From: a bacterium
Lineage (GTDB): Bacteria; Actinomycetota; Actinomycetes; Actinomycetales; Actinomycetaceae
Direction: 5' to 3'
NCBI GenBank assembly: GCA_030544165.1
Contig: JAUNRP010000004.1
Coordinates: 1 to 26,134, forward strand
Length of the DNA stretch: 26,134 bases
Part shown: one piece after another, positions 1 through 7,644 of the stretch
Numbering within the stretch: the stretch's first letter is position 1
Layout of the letters: each line of letters starts with the position of its first letter
Notes under the pieces: generated by a model
Database searches by the model: none
The model's input: the letters and a program-made list of their open reading frames with translations, nothing else
What the model was told of the DNA's origin: nothing
Program-made: the position numbers and the translations under genes

Positions 1-866
1 TCGGCCTCAGCAGCCGGGGCGGCCTCGGTCTCGTCGGCGGCAGCAGGGGCAGCCCCAGTCTCAGCGGCAGGCGCGGCAGCAGCGGGAGCCGCAGCAGCGT
101 CGTCGGCGCCGAGGAGCTCGCGCTCCCACTCGGCCAGGGGCTCCTCGGTGGTGGCCTCCTCGCCGGTGCGGCGGGTGTGGCGGGCGAGCGTGCCCTCGGC
201 CACGGCATCGGCCATCACGCGGGTGAGCAGGCCAACGGCGCCGATGGCGTCATCGTTGCCGGGCACGCCGTAGTCCACCTCGTCCGGATCGCAGTTGGTG
301 TCGAGGATCGCCACCACGGGGATCTTCAGCTTGCGGGCCTCGGTGATCGCGAGGTGCTCCTTCTTGGTGTCCACCACCCACACGGCCGAGGGGACCTTGC
401 CCATCTCGCGGATACCGCCGAGCGAGCGCTCGAGCTTGTCGTGCTCGCGCTTCATCATGAGCAGTTCCTTCTTGGTGTGGCCGGAACCGGCCACGTCCTC
501 GAAATCGATCTGCTCGAGCTCCTTGAGGCGCTGGAGGCGCTTGTTCACGGTGCCGAAGTTGGTGAGCATTCCGCCGAGCCAGCGCTGGTTCACGTAGGGC
601 ATCCCCACGCGCTGCGCCTGCTGGGCCACGGCCTCCTGGGCCTGCTTCTTGGTGCCCACGAACAGGATGGAGCCACCGTGTGCCACGGTCTCCTTCACGA
701 AGTCGTAGGCGCGGTCGATCCCGGAGAGGGACTCCTTGAGGTTGATGATGTAGATCCCGTTGCGGTCCGTCAGGATGAAGCGCTTCATCTTGGGGTTCCA
801 GCGGCGGGTCTGGTGTCCGAAGTGGACGCCAGCCTCGAGCAACTGGCGCATGGTGACGACGGCCAT
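1..866 (-). CDS. rpsB: 30S ribosomal protein S2 (3' end beyond window)
   Basis: Structural protein of the small ribosomal subunit. Translation from the ATG at 866-864 starts MAVVTMRQLLEAGVHFGHQT, the hallmark S2 N-terminus, followed by RWNPKMKRFI and later QRWLGGMLTNF and IPVVAILDTNCDPDEVDY, all typical S2 segments. A GGAAGGA Shine-Dalgarno sequence lies just upstream (about 872-878). About 288 codons are visible and no stop is reached, so the gene is cut by the window edge, and tsf would be expected next. The S2 fold ends near residue 235. It is followed by an acidic linker and then a low-complexity Ala/Pro/Glu tail that is still running at the edge. The S2 identity is secure; the full tail length is unknown. 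Confidence 0.97.
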   Translation of the reverse strand, partial: MAVVTMRQLLEAGVHFGHQTRRWNPKMKRFILTDRNGIYIINLKESLSGIDRAYDFVKETVAHGGSILFVGTKKQAQEAVAQQAQRVGMPYVNQRWLGGMLTNFGTVNKRLQRLKELEQIDFEDVAGSGHTKKELLMMKREHDKLERSLGGIREMGKVPSAVWVVDTKKEHLAITEARKLKIPVVAILDTNCDPDEVDYGVPGNDDAIGAVGLLTRVMADAVAEGTLARHTRRTGEEATTEEPLAEWERELLGADDAAAAPAAAAPAAETGAAPAAADETEAAPAAEA

Positions 867-1237
867 GGCACGTCCTTCCGGTGCGGACCGGTGGGCCCAC
901 ACTCCTTGGGGGCCGGAATCCGGCCCGGTTCTTCACGGTTGTTATCGGCAGCATGTGCTGCCTGGTCCTGGCGCCGGCGGTGCGGGACGCTCCTCCATCC
1001 GGGGATGGTGGGGACCGTTGCCCCGCGCCCAGCCCCTCGGGGGCCAACTGCTGGCGCGCGTAGTCAACCTCTCGGTTGCACCGCCCATCCTATCCGACGA
1101 CGACGCCCCCTTCCCCCGGTCCCTCCCCTCCCGTGGGTGCGACTCGCGTCACGTCCTTCCGCTCTCCACAGGCGGAGTTGGGGTGCGGTTCTCCCCAGCT
1201 CGGCGGTGGGCGGCGGGCACGCGGGAGGGTGGCCGCG
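867..1237. other. Divergent intergenic region with rpsB leader
   Basis: This 371-bp stretch separates the divergent rpsB and M23 genes, and I support no gene in it. Read on the minus strand as the rpsB leader, it holds several short perfect inverted repeats: GTGGGCCCAC at 891-900, an 8-bp repeat with a 1-nt centre at 910-926, a 7-bp repeat (GGCAGCA/TGCTGCC) at 947-962, and a 6-bp repeat (CCATCC/GGATGG) at 995-1008. A -10-like TAGGAT lies on the minus strand at 1087-1092 without a convincing -35. On the plus strand only the GGGAGGG ribosome-binding site at 1223-1229 is clear. Confidence 0.5.
1087..1092 (-). promoter_or_regulatory. Candidate -10 element for rpsB
   Basis: TAGGAT on the minus strand matches the TANNNT core of actinobacterial housekeeping promoters and is preceded by GGA. 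No good -35 lies 16-19 nt upstream. It would give an rpsB leader of about 210 nt. A TTGACT at 1062-1067 was also seen but has no -10 at the proper distance. Confidence 0.3.
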
Positions 1238-1750
1238 ATGCTGGTGTCCATGTTCGCCGCCCTCGCACTGGCCCTGGCACTCCTGCTCGGCTCCCCCACC
1301 CCAGTGGTGGACTACCACTGGCCCACGGGCGGTCCGGCCGCGGTCCTGCGCGCGTTCTCTCCCCCCGAGGTCCCCTGGGGCTCCGGACACCGGGGCGTGG
1401 ACCTCCAGCTCGCGGAGGGATCGGTGGTGGTGGCGGCGGGAGACGGGACGGTGGTCTACGCGGCGAGGCTCGCCGGGAGGGGGGTGGTCTCGATCGAGCA
1501 CGCGGACGGGCTGCGCACCACCTACGAGCCGGTGGAGGCATCCGTCCGGCGCGGGGAGCACGTACGGCGGGGCGATCCGATCGGTGTGCTGGCGGCGGGA
1601 CACTGCGAGGGCGGCTGCCTCCACCTCGGGGCACGGCGGGGGCCGGACTCCTACATCGATCCGCTCTCGCTGTTCGGGATAAAGCGTGTGCGCCTCCTGC
1701 CCCTGGACGGTTCCCGCGTGGACCTCAGGCTCGCGGATGCGCCTGTGTGA
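1238..1750 (+). CDS. M23 (LytM/peptidase M23) family protein, exported
   Basis: A 170-residue protein starting at ATG 1238, chosen because GGGAGGG at 1223-1229 is well spaced for it; the frame stays open further upstream without family-like sequence. The N-terminus is a hydrophobic signal or anchor (about residues 5-18), so the domain is extracytoplasmic. The M23 domain shows GHRGVDL (H51, D55), EHADGLRTTYEPV (H88), a QG-like RRGDPIGVLAAG stretch and CLHLGARRG (C127, H129). The zinc triad H51/D55/H129 is present. The first histidine of the usual HxH motif is Cys, so hydrolytic activity is uncertain. It is the only plus-strand gene here, divergent from rpsB, and its last 26 bases overlap the 3' end of xerC in antisense. 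A role in cell-wall hydrolysis or its control is inferred from the family. Confidence 0.88.
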   Translation: MLVSMFAALALALALLLGSPTPVVDYHWPTGGPAAVLRAFSPPEVPWGSGHRGVDLQLAEGSVVVAAGDGTVVYAARLAGRGVVSIEHADGLRTTYEPVEASVRRGEHVRRGDPIGVLAAGHCEGGCLHLGARRGPDSYIDPLSLFGIKRVRLLPLDGSRVDLRLADAPV

Positions 1751-2636
1751 AGGCCGCGCGCAGACGCTCCGGAGTGACGTGGGTGTAGCGCTGGGTGGTC
1801 TGCATGGAGGAGTGGCCGAGCAGTTCCTGGACCACCCGGAGGTCTCCCCCTCCCTCGAGCAGGTGGGTGGCGGCGGAGTGGCGCAGGCCGTGGGGGGCGA
1901 GGTCCTTGATTCCCGCCCGGGCGGTGAGCCGGTGGAGTGAGGCGCGCAGGGTGCGCGGGTCCAGGCGCCCTCCTCGCGCGCCCAGGAACAGCGCGGGCCC
2001 GGAGGCGGGGGTGACGAGCTCGCTCCGGCGCTCCAGCCAGTCACCGAGCGCCGCCCCGGCGGGGGCGCCGAACGGCACCACGCGCTGCCTGTTGCCCTTG
2101 CCCAGCACCCTGGCGGTCCTCCGCTCGAGGTCGAGGTCCGGGACATCGAGCCCCACGAGCTCGCCGATCCGCAGCCCGGCGGCATAGGTGAGCTCGAGCG
2201 CCGCCCAGTCCCGGGTGGTGGTGGCGGGGGCGCCCTCCGCCTGCGCCGCGGAACGGGCGTGGTCCAGCAGGGTGGCGGCCGAATCGGAGGTGAGCACGGT
2301 GGGGAGTTCTCCGTGGGCCTTCGGCGAGGCGAGCCGGGCGGCCACGTCCGCCTCCAGCCGGCCAGTCCGGGCCGCCCACGTGGAGAACGTCCGGGCCGCA
2401 GCGGCCCGGCGGGCGATGGTCGCGCGGGAGTGGCCGGCGCCGGACGCCTCGGCCAACCAGGCGCGGAGGGTGGGAAGTGAGAACTCGGAGGGGTCTCCGC
2501 TGCGGGCATCGGGTCCCCAGACGAACGCGAGGAGAGAGGTGAGGTCCCCGCGGTAGGCGGCCACGGTGTGCGGCGAACGGCCGCGCTCGAGCTCGAGGTG
2601 CTCGGTGAACGCATCCAGCGTGGCGGCCAGGTCCAT
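1725..2636 (-). CDS. xerC: Tyrosine recombinase XerC
   Basis: A 303-residue site-specific recombinase, normal length for XerC/XerD, which resolves chromosome dimers at dif. The N-terminal SAM-like core-binding domain (about 1-105) includes RGRSPHTVAAYRGDL. The catalytic domain carries the full set: R156 in AAGLRIGEL, K180 in LGKGNRQR, H249 and R252 in HGLRHSAATHLLE, H275 in LLGHSS and the nucleophile Y284 in TQRYTHV. It follows dprA after 4 bases. GAGGAG abuts the ATG directly and overlaps the dprA stop, so expression probably depends on coupling. XerC rather than XerD is inferred from the dprA neighbourhood. No dif-like site was recognised in the window. The 3' end overlaps the M23 gene tail to tail. 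Confidence 0.93.
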   Translation of the reverse strand: MDLAATLDAFTEHLELERGRSPHTVAAYRGDLTSLLAFVWGPDARSGDPSEFSLPTLRAWLAEASGAGHSRATIARRAAAARTFSTWAARTGRLEADVAARLASPKAHGELPTVLTSDSAATLLDHARSAAQAEGAPATTTRDWAALELTYAAGLRIGELVGLDVPDLDLERRTARVLGKGNRQRVVPFGAPAGAALGDWLERRSELVTPASGPALFLGARGGRLDPRTLRASLHRLTARAGIKDLAPHGLRHSAATHLLEGGGDLRVVQELLGHSSMQTTQRYTHVTPERLRAAFTQAHPRA

Positions 2637-2640
2637 CTCC

Positions 2641-3798
2641 TCAGGATGTCACGCGGGCCCACCTCTCCCCCACCCGACGCACCCGGCCGAGGGTGTGGAG
2701 CGTGGCGAGACCATGGAGCACCTCCGTGGCGGAGAGCCCGCTGGTCCGCACGAGGGAGGTGACCTCGGCTCCGGCACGCGCGGGGAGGGCATCGAACACC
2801 TGGGAGGCCAGGGGTTCCAGCCCATCGAGGAGGCCGGGGGCACAGGCCGGTTCCGGTGCCTCCTCCACCGATCCGATCGGACCCACCAACTCCAGGATGT
2901 CCTGCGTGCTCGTGACGCACACCGCCTTCTGCTCCCGCAGCAGCCGGTGGCATCCCCCGGAGGCCACCGAGGTGATGGGCCCGGGCACCGCGCCGATCGT
3001 GCGCATGATCTCCACCGCGTGGTTCGCCGTGGAGAGGGCGCCGGAGCGGTGACCCGCCTCCACCACCACCACCACGGTGCCGAGGGCGGCGATCAACCGG
3101 TTCCGTGCGAGGAACCGGTGGCGGGTGGGCGCGGAGCCGGGCCCAAGTTCGGCCACGATCGCGCCCTCCTCGATGACCCGGCGGAGCATCTCCTCGTTCC
3201 CGGCCGGGTAGAGGCGGTCCGCGCCGCCCGCGAGCACCGCGATGGTGCCCGCGCCCGAGGCTGCGAGCGCTCCACGGTGGGCGGCGGCATCGATCCCGTA
3301 GGCACCCCCAGAGATCACGGGAAAGCCCTCCTCCGCCAGGCCGAATCCGAACTCCCGTGCCACGCCCTCTCCATACCGGGTGGAGGCGCGGGAGCCCACG
3401 ATGGCCACGGCGCTCCGGGCGTTCTCACCGCCGGGGAGCTGGTGGGCTCCCCGGACCCACAGGGCGTGCGGAACCGCCGCCCCCAGATCGGCCAGCCCGA
3501 CCGGCCACTCGGGATCGCCGGGGACGATCACCCGCCCACCGAGCTTCGCGAACCGCTCCAGGTCCCGTTCGGGTTCCAGGCCCTCGAGCCGCGGCGCCCA
3601 CCGCTCCACGCACGCCTGCTGGCGGCGGGGAAGCCGGTCGGGGTGCCGGGCAGAGCTCTCGAGCCACCGCAGGGCACCCACCGCCCCGAGGACCGAGATG
3701 GTGGTGCCCGCCTGGGGGTCTCCGGGCTCGCTGATCCGGGACCAGGCGGCGCGGGCGAGCCGCTCATCGTCTCCCACCCGGAGGTGCACCTCACCCAT
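2641..3798 (-). CDS. dprA: DNA-processing protein DprA
   Basis: DprA/Smf binds single-stranded DNA and loads RecA during uptake of transforming DNA; in non-competent bacteria its role is less clear. From ATG 3798 the protein has 385 residues. The Rossmann-like domain contains PGDPEWPVGLADL (93-105), VGSR (134-137), SGGAYGID (163-170), LAGGADRLYP, RHRFLARNRLIAALG and the EAGHRSGALSTANHA stretch. A winged-helix segment follows at about 325-385. I chose 3798 because GGGAGA at about 3806-3811 is correctly spaced for it; an ATG at 3804 is possible but sits almost on that motif. The start overlaps the yifB stop by 8 bases. Its place beside yifB/comM and yraN is the common bacterial arrangement. Confidence 0.95.
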   Translation of the reverse strand: MGEVHLRVGDDERLARAAWSRISEPGDPQAGTTISVLGAVGALRWLESSARHPDRLPRRQQACVERWAPRLEGLEPERDLERFAKLGGRVIVPGDPEWPVGLADLGAAVPHALWVRGAHQLPGGENARSAVAIVGSRASTRYGEGVAREFGFGLAEEGFPVISGGAYGIDAAAHRGALAASGAGTIAVLAGGADRLYPAGNEEMLRRVIEEGAIVAELGPGSAPTRHRFLARNRLIAALGTVVVVVEAGHRSGALSTANHAVEIMRTIGAVPGPITSVASGGCHRLLREQKAVCVTSTQDILELVGPIGSVEEAPEPACAPGLLDGLEPLASQVFDALPARAGAEVTSLVRTSGLSATEVLHGLATLHTLGRVRRVGERWARVTS

Positions 3799-5320
3799 GG
3801 ACATCTCCCATCCGCAGCATGGTGGCCACCGCCACCTGTTCGGGGCCCGGCCGCTCCTCACCGGCCAGATCGGCCAGGGACCACGCGAGCCGGAGGACCC
3901 GGTCCAGCCCGCGCATGGTGAGCTCGCCTACGTCCACGAGCCTCTCCAGCCCCCGGATGGCGGGCTTCTCCGGGAGTTGGTCCGGGTGGCGGAGCCAGGT
4001 GCCCGCTGCTGCGCCATTCACCATCCACGGCAGGCCCGCATAGCGCCGCACCTGGCGTTCGCGGGCCGCGCGCACCCGGGCGGCCACCGCCGCGGACGCC
4101 TCCCCCGCCTCCCCCGTGGCGCTCATGGCCCTCGTGACCCGGGGAACCGAGACACGGATGTCCACGCGATCCAGCAGTGGCCCGGAGAGTCGGCCGAGGT
4201 AGCGGCGCCGATCGCCACCACCGCAGGTGCACCGGCTCCCCGAGAGCCCGCAGGGGCAGGGATTGGCGGCCATCACGAGCTGGAACCGCGCCGGGTACCG
4301 CGCCGCCGCATGGGCGCGGTGCAGGATCACCTCGCCGGACTCGAGCGGCTGGCGCAGCGTCTGCAGGACTGCGGTGGCGAACTCCGGAGCCTCATCGAGG
4401 AAGAGCACACCGGAGTGGGCCTTGGAGACCGCTCCCGGGCGTGGGACGCCGGAACCCCCACCCACGATCGAGGACCGTGAGGCGGTGTGGTGGGGCGCCT
4501 CGAAGGGAGGCCGCCTCACCAGGCCGTCGCCCGGAACCAGGGTGCCCGCCAGGGAGTGGATGGCGGTGACCGTGACCGCCTGCTCGTCCTCCAGCTCCGG
4601 CAGGATGGAGGGAAGCCGGCTCGCCAGCATGGTCTTGCCCGCCCCGGGAGGGCCGGTGAGGAAGATGTGGTGGGCGCCGGCCGCCGCCACCTCGAGCGCG
4701 AGGCGCGCCTCCTCCTGTCCCACTATCTCCGTGAGGTCCCCCTCCGGGGCGGAGGAGACCCCCGATTCCGCCACCAGGGCGGGAACCAACGAGTCCGGAA
4801 CCTCGATCCGCAGGCCGTAGCGGCCCAGAACCTCGCCCAGGTGCGCCGCGCCCACCACCCGGGCACCCGGCACGAGCGCGGCCTCCTCGAGGTTGCCGAT
4901 CGGCACCACCACATCCCGGTGCCCTGCCGCGACCGCCCGGGCCACCATGGGAAGGACCCCCCTGACAGGGTGGAGCCGCCCATCCAGCCCGAGCTCTCCG
5001 AGGTGGACGGTGCGGGATGCCTCCCCGGCCTCCGGGACACTCCCGGTGCACACCACGGCGATGGCGAGCGCGAGGTCGAACGCGCTCCCCGATTTGGGGA
5101 GGGAGGCCGGAGAGAGGTTCGCGATCACCCGCTTCTCCGGGAGCCGCAGCCCACAGGAGTGCAGCGCCGCGCGCACCCGCTCCCGCGCCTCCGCGAGCGC
5201 AGCGTCCGGGAGCCCCACGATCCGGAACGTGGGGATGCCACTGGCGAGCTGTGCCTCCACCTCCACCACGTGCCCCTCGATGCCCACCAGGCCGATGGCG
5301 AGGGTGCGTCCGTGGCTCAC
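3791..5320 (-). CDS. comM: YifB/ComM family Mg-chelatase-like AAA+ ATPase
   Basis: A 509-residue AAA+ protein. In Vibrio, ComM is a branch-migration helicase used in natural transformation; in most bacteria the function is inferred. The N-terminal ChlI-like domain begins with GRTLAIGLVGIEGHVVEVE, the family signature. The AAA+ core has Walker A GPPGAGKT (223-230) and Walker B LFLDEAPEF (306-314). The Cys cluster NPCPCG...CTCGGG (C355, C357, C364, C366) is typical of YifB and may bind metal. The C-terminal Mg-chelatase domain carries GPLLDRVDI and ELTMRGLDRVLRLAWSLADL. The start is GTG 5320, which forms a GTGA overlap with the yraN stop. It is followed by dprA with an 8-base overlap. Confidence 0.95.
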   Translation of the reverse strand: MSHGRTLAIGLVGIEGHVVEVEAQLASGIPTFRIVGLPDAALAEARERVRAALHSCGLRLPEKRVIANLSPASLPKSGSAFDLALAIAVVCTGSVPEAGEASRTVHLGELGLDGRLHPVRGVLPMVARAVAAGHRDVVVPIGNLEEAALVPGARVVGAAHLGEVLGRYGLRIEVPDSLVPALVAESGVSSAPEGDLTEIVGQEEARLALEVAAAGAHHIFLTGPPGAGKTMLASRLPSILPELEDEQAVTVTAIHSLAGTLVPGDGLVRRPPFEAPHHTASRSSIVGGGSGVPRPGAVSKAHSGVLFLDEAPEFATAVLQTLRQPLESGEVILHRAHAAARYPARFQLVMAANPCPCGLSGSRCTCGGGDRRRYLGRLSGPLLDRVDIRVSVPRVTRAMSATGEAGEASAAVAARVRAARERQVRRYAGLPWMVNGAAAGTWLRHPDQLPEKPAIRGLERLVDVGELTMRGLDRVLRLAWSLADLAGEERPGPEQVAVATMLRMGDVHG

Positions 5321-5679
5321 GAGTCCACTCCCACCATGTGCTCCACCCGCGGGGCCCCCTGCGGGAGCAAGATCACGGAGACCACATCGAGCCGGATCCT
5401 GCCCCGGTGCGGGTGCTCGGCCAGCCACGCGCCGGCGAGCCGCCGCAGCCGGGCGAGCTTCTGGGGCGTCACGGACTCGGAGGGGTACCCGAGCGCAACA
5501 CCCCGCCGTGTCTTCACCTCCACGAACGCGAGCGTCCCCTCCGGGTCCACCGCCACGATGTCCAGCTCGCCGCCCCGCACGCGCCAGTTGCGCGCGATGA
5601 GGTGGTAGCCGGACTCCACCAGGTGGCGCGCCGCCACCCGCTCTCCATAGGCGCCAACCGCCTGCGATCGAACTGTCAT
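5317..5679 (-). CDS. YraN family (UPF0102) putative nuclease-fold protein
   Basis: A 120-residue protein from ATG 5679, the usual family length. Diagnostic segments are GAYGERVAARHLVESGYHLIARNWR, GGELDIVAVD and TLAFVEVKTRRG. The spaced E-xn-D-xn-ExK residues resemble the catalytic signature of the PD-(D/E)XK/Holliday-resolvase-like fold. No biochemical role is firmly established for the family. A GTG at 5706 would add nine residues, but those do not look family-like, and neither start has a strong Shine-Dalgarno sequence. It overlaps the next gene, yifB, by GTGA, so the two are coupled. The neighbourhood (rnhB, yifB, dprA) is the usual one and hints at a DNA-processing role. Confidence 0.9.
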   Translation of the reverse strand: MTVRSQAVGAYGERVAARHLVESGYHLIARNWRVRGGELDIVAVDPEGTLAFVEVKTRRGVALGYPSESVTPQKLARLRRLAGAWLAEHPHRGRIRLDVVSVILLPQGAPRVEHMVGVDS

Positions 5680-5766
5680 GGGCCGAGCCTGCCGCCCGGC
5701 GGGCACCGAGGCCCGCGTCCACTCCCCCGCTGTGGAGAACCTGACGCCAGCGCCGCCCTGTGGAAT

Positions 5767-6066
5767 CTAGAGGGTGATCTCCGGGCGGTTGAGCTCCTCG
5801 ATGTTGACGTCCTTGAACGTCACCACGGACACGGACTTCACGAACCGCGCCGAGCGGTAGACGTCCCACACCCACGCGTCGGTGAGCTTGAGCTCGAAGA
5901 AGACCTCGCCACCCGCCGTGCGCGGCTTGATGTCCACCTGGTTGCAGAGGTAGAAGCGCCTCTCGGTCTCCACCACGTAGCTGAACAGGGTGGAGACGTC
6001 CCGGTACTCCCGGTACAGGTCCAGCTCCAGGGAGGTCTCGTAGTTCTCGAGTTCTTCGGCGCTCAC
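5767..6066 (-). CDS. DUF2469 domain protein (actinobacterial)
   Basis: A 99-residue conserved actinobacterial protein of unknown function. From GTG 6066 it reads SAEELENYETSLEL, then LYREYRDVSTLFSYVVETER, RRFYLCNQVDIKPRTAGGEV and DAWVWDVYRSARFVKSVSVV, all strongly conserved family segments. It is found beside rnhB and lepB in many Actinobacteria, as here. There are no membrane segments or recognisable catalytic motifs, so it is probably cytoplasmic. The start lies 7 bases after the rnhB stop. There is no clear Shine-Dalgarno sequence, but CATGAT at 6073-6078 ends 6 nt before the start, so a leaderless transcript is conceivable. No function is assigned. Confidence 0.92.
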   Translation of the reverse strand: MSAEELENYETSLELDLYREYRDVSTLFSYVVETERRFYLCNQVDIKPRTAGGEVFFELKLTDAWVWDVYRSARFVKSVSVVTFKDVNIEELNRPEITL

Positions 6067-6073
6067 GTGCCCA

Positions 6074-6754
6074 TCATGCCACCGGCAGTGGCTCGGGCGC
6101 GGGATGCACTCCCGGCAGCCGCCAGGACCGCCGGTGGTGGTCACACGCCCCGAGCCTCCCGAGCGCCTCCAGGTGCAGGGGCGCCCCGTACCCCTTGTGG
6201 GCCCCGAATCCGTAGCCGGGGTCCTCGAGCCCGCACATGTGGGCGTCCCGTCTCACCTTCGCGATCACGCTCGCCGCCGCCACGACGGCGCAGCTTGCGT
6301 CCGCCTTGGGCCGCACCACCACCTGGGGGAAGGCGAGGTGCGGCAGGTCGACGTCGAGGAGGTCGGGTTCCAGCCAGTTGTGCGCCCCGTCGAGGATGGC
6401 CGCCGTTGGCACCGGCGCCCCGGAGACGAGGAGCGCCTCGAGGGCCCGCGAGGCGGCGAGCCGGAGCGCGCCCACGATCCCACGTTGATCGATCTCCCAC
6501 GGTTCGGCCGCCCCGACGGCGGAGCCCGCCACCCACGCGCCCGCCCGTTCGGCCACACTCGCCCGGGCTCCGGCGGGTACCAGCTTGGAGTCCCGCAGGC
6601 CCTCGGGGATCGCGCCACCGGTGGCGCGCGTGACGACGGCGACGCCCACCATCACCGGGCCCGCGAGTGCGCCGCGCCCCACCTCGTCGATCCCCACCAC
6701 CGCCTCGTGGTGGGTGAGGAGGGCGAGTTCGAGCTCGCGGTCGGGCAGGATCAC
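6074..6754 (-). CDS. rnhB: Ribonuclease HII
   Basis: A 226-residue RNase HII, which cuts the RNA strand of RNA/DNA hybrids and initiates removal of single ribonucleotides from DNA. Motifs: GIDEVGRGALAGP (D23, E24), LRDSK (54-58), ILDGAHN (D122), PKADAS (D152) and AAASVIAKVRRD, then GYGFGAHKGYG. The four acidic metal ligands of the family are therefore present. The start is GTG 6754, which overlaps the lepB stop as GTGA, so translation is coupled to lepB. The C-terminus ends in a short Pro-rich tail. Length and motif spacing are normal, and nothing suggests loss of activity. Confidence 0.95.
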   Translation of the reverse strand: MILPDRELELALLTHHEAVVGIDEVGRGALAGPVMVGVAVVTRATGGAIPEGLRDSKLVPAGARASVAERAGAWVAGSAVGAAEPWEIDQRGIVGALRLAASRALEALLVSGAPVPTAAILDGAHNWLEPDLLDVDLPHLAFPQVVVRPKADASCAVVAAASVIAKVRRDAHMCGLEDPGYGFGAHKGYGAPLHLEALGRLGACDHHRRSWRLPGVHPAPEPLPVA

Positions 6755-7569
6755 GGCTCCGGCACCCCGGCGAAGTCCGGCCTCTCACCGCCGATGTGGG
6801 AGAGGCGGTCGAACGGGAAGACGATGAAGGCGGCCCTGCCCTCGATCGCGGCGATGGGCACGAACCCACCCCCGGGCATTCCGAGGTGCGCGCGGGAGTC
6901 CCGGGAGTTCTGCCGGTTGTCCCCCATCACCCACACGGAGCCCTCGGGCACCACCACATCGAACGCAACCTCGGAGGGCAGCACCCCCGGATCGAGGTAG
7001 GACTCCGTGACGGGGGTCCCGTTCACGGAGAGCCGCCCGTCCTCACCGCAGCAGGAGACGGTGTCCCCGGGCATGCCGATGATCCGCTTGATCATGTGTT
7101 CCCCGGCGTGCTGGGGCAGGATCCCCACGAATGTGAGGACGTCAACCAGCACCTTGCGCGCGCCGGTGGGTTCGTTGGTGGGGGCGGCGAGCCAGCCACC
7201 CGGGTCCACGAACACCACGATGTCACCGTGGCGCAGTTGCCCCTCGGAGCTGGCCAGCTTGTTCACCACGATCCGGTCGTCCACCATCAGCGTGGTCTGC
7301 ATGGACTCGGAGGGGATGAAGAAGGACTGGACGAAGAAGGTCTTGACCACCACCGAGAGCGCGAGCGCCACGAGGATCACGAGCGCCGTCTCCCGCAGGC
7401 AGCCACCCCCGCGGGTGCGCGCAGGAACCTCTGGTGCCTCGGGGGTGGGCGCCGCCACGGGCTCGGAGGCGGGCTGCGGGGTGGATTCGGGAGTGCCGGA
7501 GGATGCCCGGAGCGTGGGCCGCTCTCGCGGCGCAAAGCTCTGGGGCAGCTCCTCGGGCTGGTCCGTCAC
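6751..7569 (-). CDS. lepB: Signal peptidase I
   Basis: A 272-residue type I signal peptidase that cleaves signal peptides of Sec- and Tat-exported proteins at the outer face of the membrane. A Pro/Ala/Glu-rich cytoplasmic N-terminal extension (about 1-55) precedes one transmembrane helix (about 60-79). The catalytic Ser lies in FIPSESMQTTL (S89) and the general base Lys in HMIKRIIGMPGD (K161). Box E shows MGDNRQNSRDSR (GDNR 216-219). The start is GTG 7569, with AAGGTAGG about 8 nt upstream. A strong hairpin separates it from rplS, so lepB-rnhB-DUF2469 may form a separate transcription unit. A second lepB elsewhere in the genome is possible. Confidence 0.95.
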   Translation of the reverse strand: MTDQPEELPQSFAPRERPTLRASSGTPESTPQPASEPVAAPTPEAPEVPARTRGGGCLRETALVILVALALSVVVKTFFVQSFFIPSESMQTTLMVDDRIVVNKLASSEGQLRHGDIVVFVDPGGWLAAPTNEPTGARKVLVDVLTFVGILPQHAGEHMIKRIIGMPGDTVSCCGEDGRLSVNGTPVTESYLDPGVLPSEVAFDVVVPEGSVWVMGDNRQNSRDSRAHLGMPGGGFVPIAAIEGRAAFIVFPFDRLSHIGGERPDFAGVPEP

Positions 7570-7599
7570 CGTGTCAGCCTACCTTCCGCACAATGCGCA

Positions 7600-7628
7600 A
7601 GGCGCCCGGCTCTCCGAGCCGGGCGCCT
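7600..7628 (-). terminator. Hairpin terminator after rplS
   Basis: AGGCGCCCGGCT and AGCCGGGCGCCT form a perfect 12-bp stem around a 5-nt loop, 16 bases after the rplS stop. No long T-run follows, which is common in high-GC Actinobacteria. It lies between rplS and lepB, both on the minus strand, and would end the rpsP-rplS operon. Confidence 0.8.
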
Positions 7629-7644
7629 CACGTGATCAGGGGAT

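Noticed and set aside
1062..1067. TTGACT on the minus strand as an rpsB -35 element
   Set aside because: The region 16-19 bases downstream is GGCCCC-rich and has no -10-like hexamer.
177..1788. Long plus-strand open frames across rpsB and its upstream region, and similar frames of 300-690 codons opposite or beside most genes
   Set aside because: High GC leaves few stops in all frames. These frames give Arg/Pro/Gly/His-rich sequences with no family motifs, while another frame of the same stretch encodes a recognised protein.
1725..2636. XerC-type recombinase as a sign of an integrated mobile element
   Set aside because: It lies in the conserved dprA-xerC-rpsB neighbourhood, has core-gene composition, and no attachment repeats or phage genes are present.
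2641..5679. dprA-comM-yraN as a dedicated competence island
   Set aside because: These genes are widely conserved housekeeping neighbours, and no uptake machinery (comEA, comEC, pilus genes) occurs in the window.
5731..5766. DnaA-box-like TTCTCCACA and a second TTCCACA on the minus strand between DUF2469 and yraN
   Set aside because: Only one site is within one mismatch of the consensus, the second is poor, and no origin features or dnaA/dnaN genes are near.
5321..5875. Possible 185-residue N-terminal extension of YifB
   Set aside because: The family begins at the GRTLAIGLVGIEGH segment. The extra sequence is low-complexity read-through of the yraN gene in another frame, and GTG 5320 makes a clean GTGA overlap.
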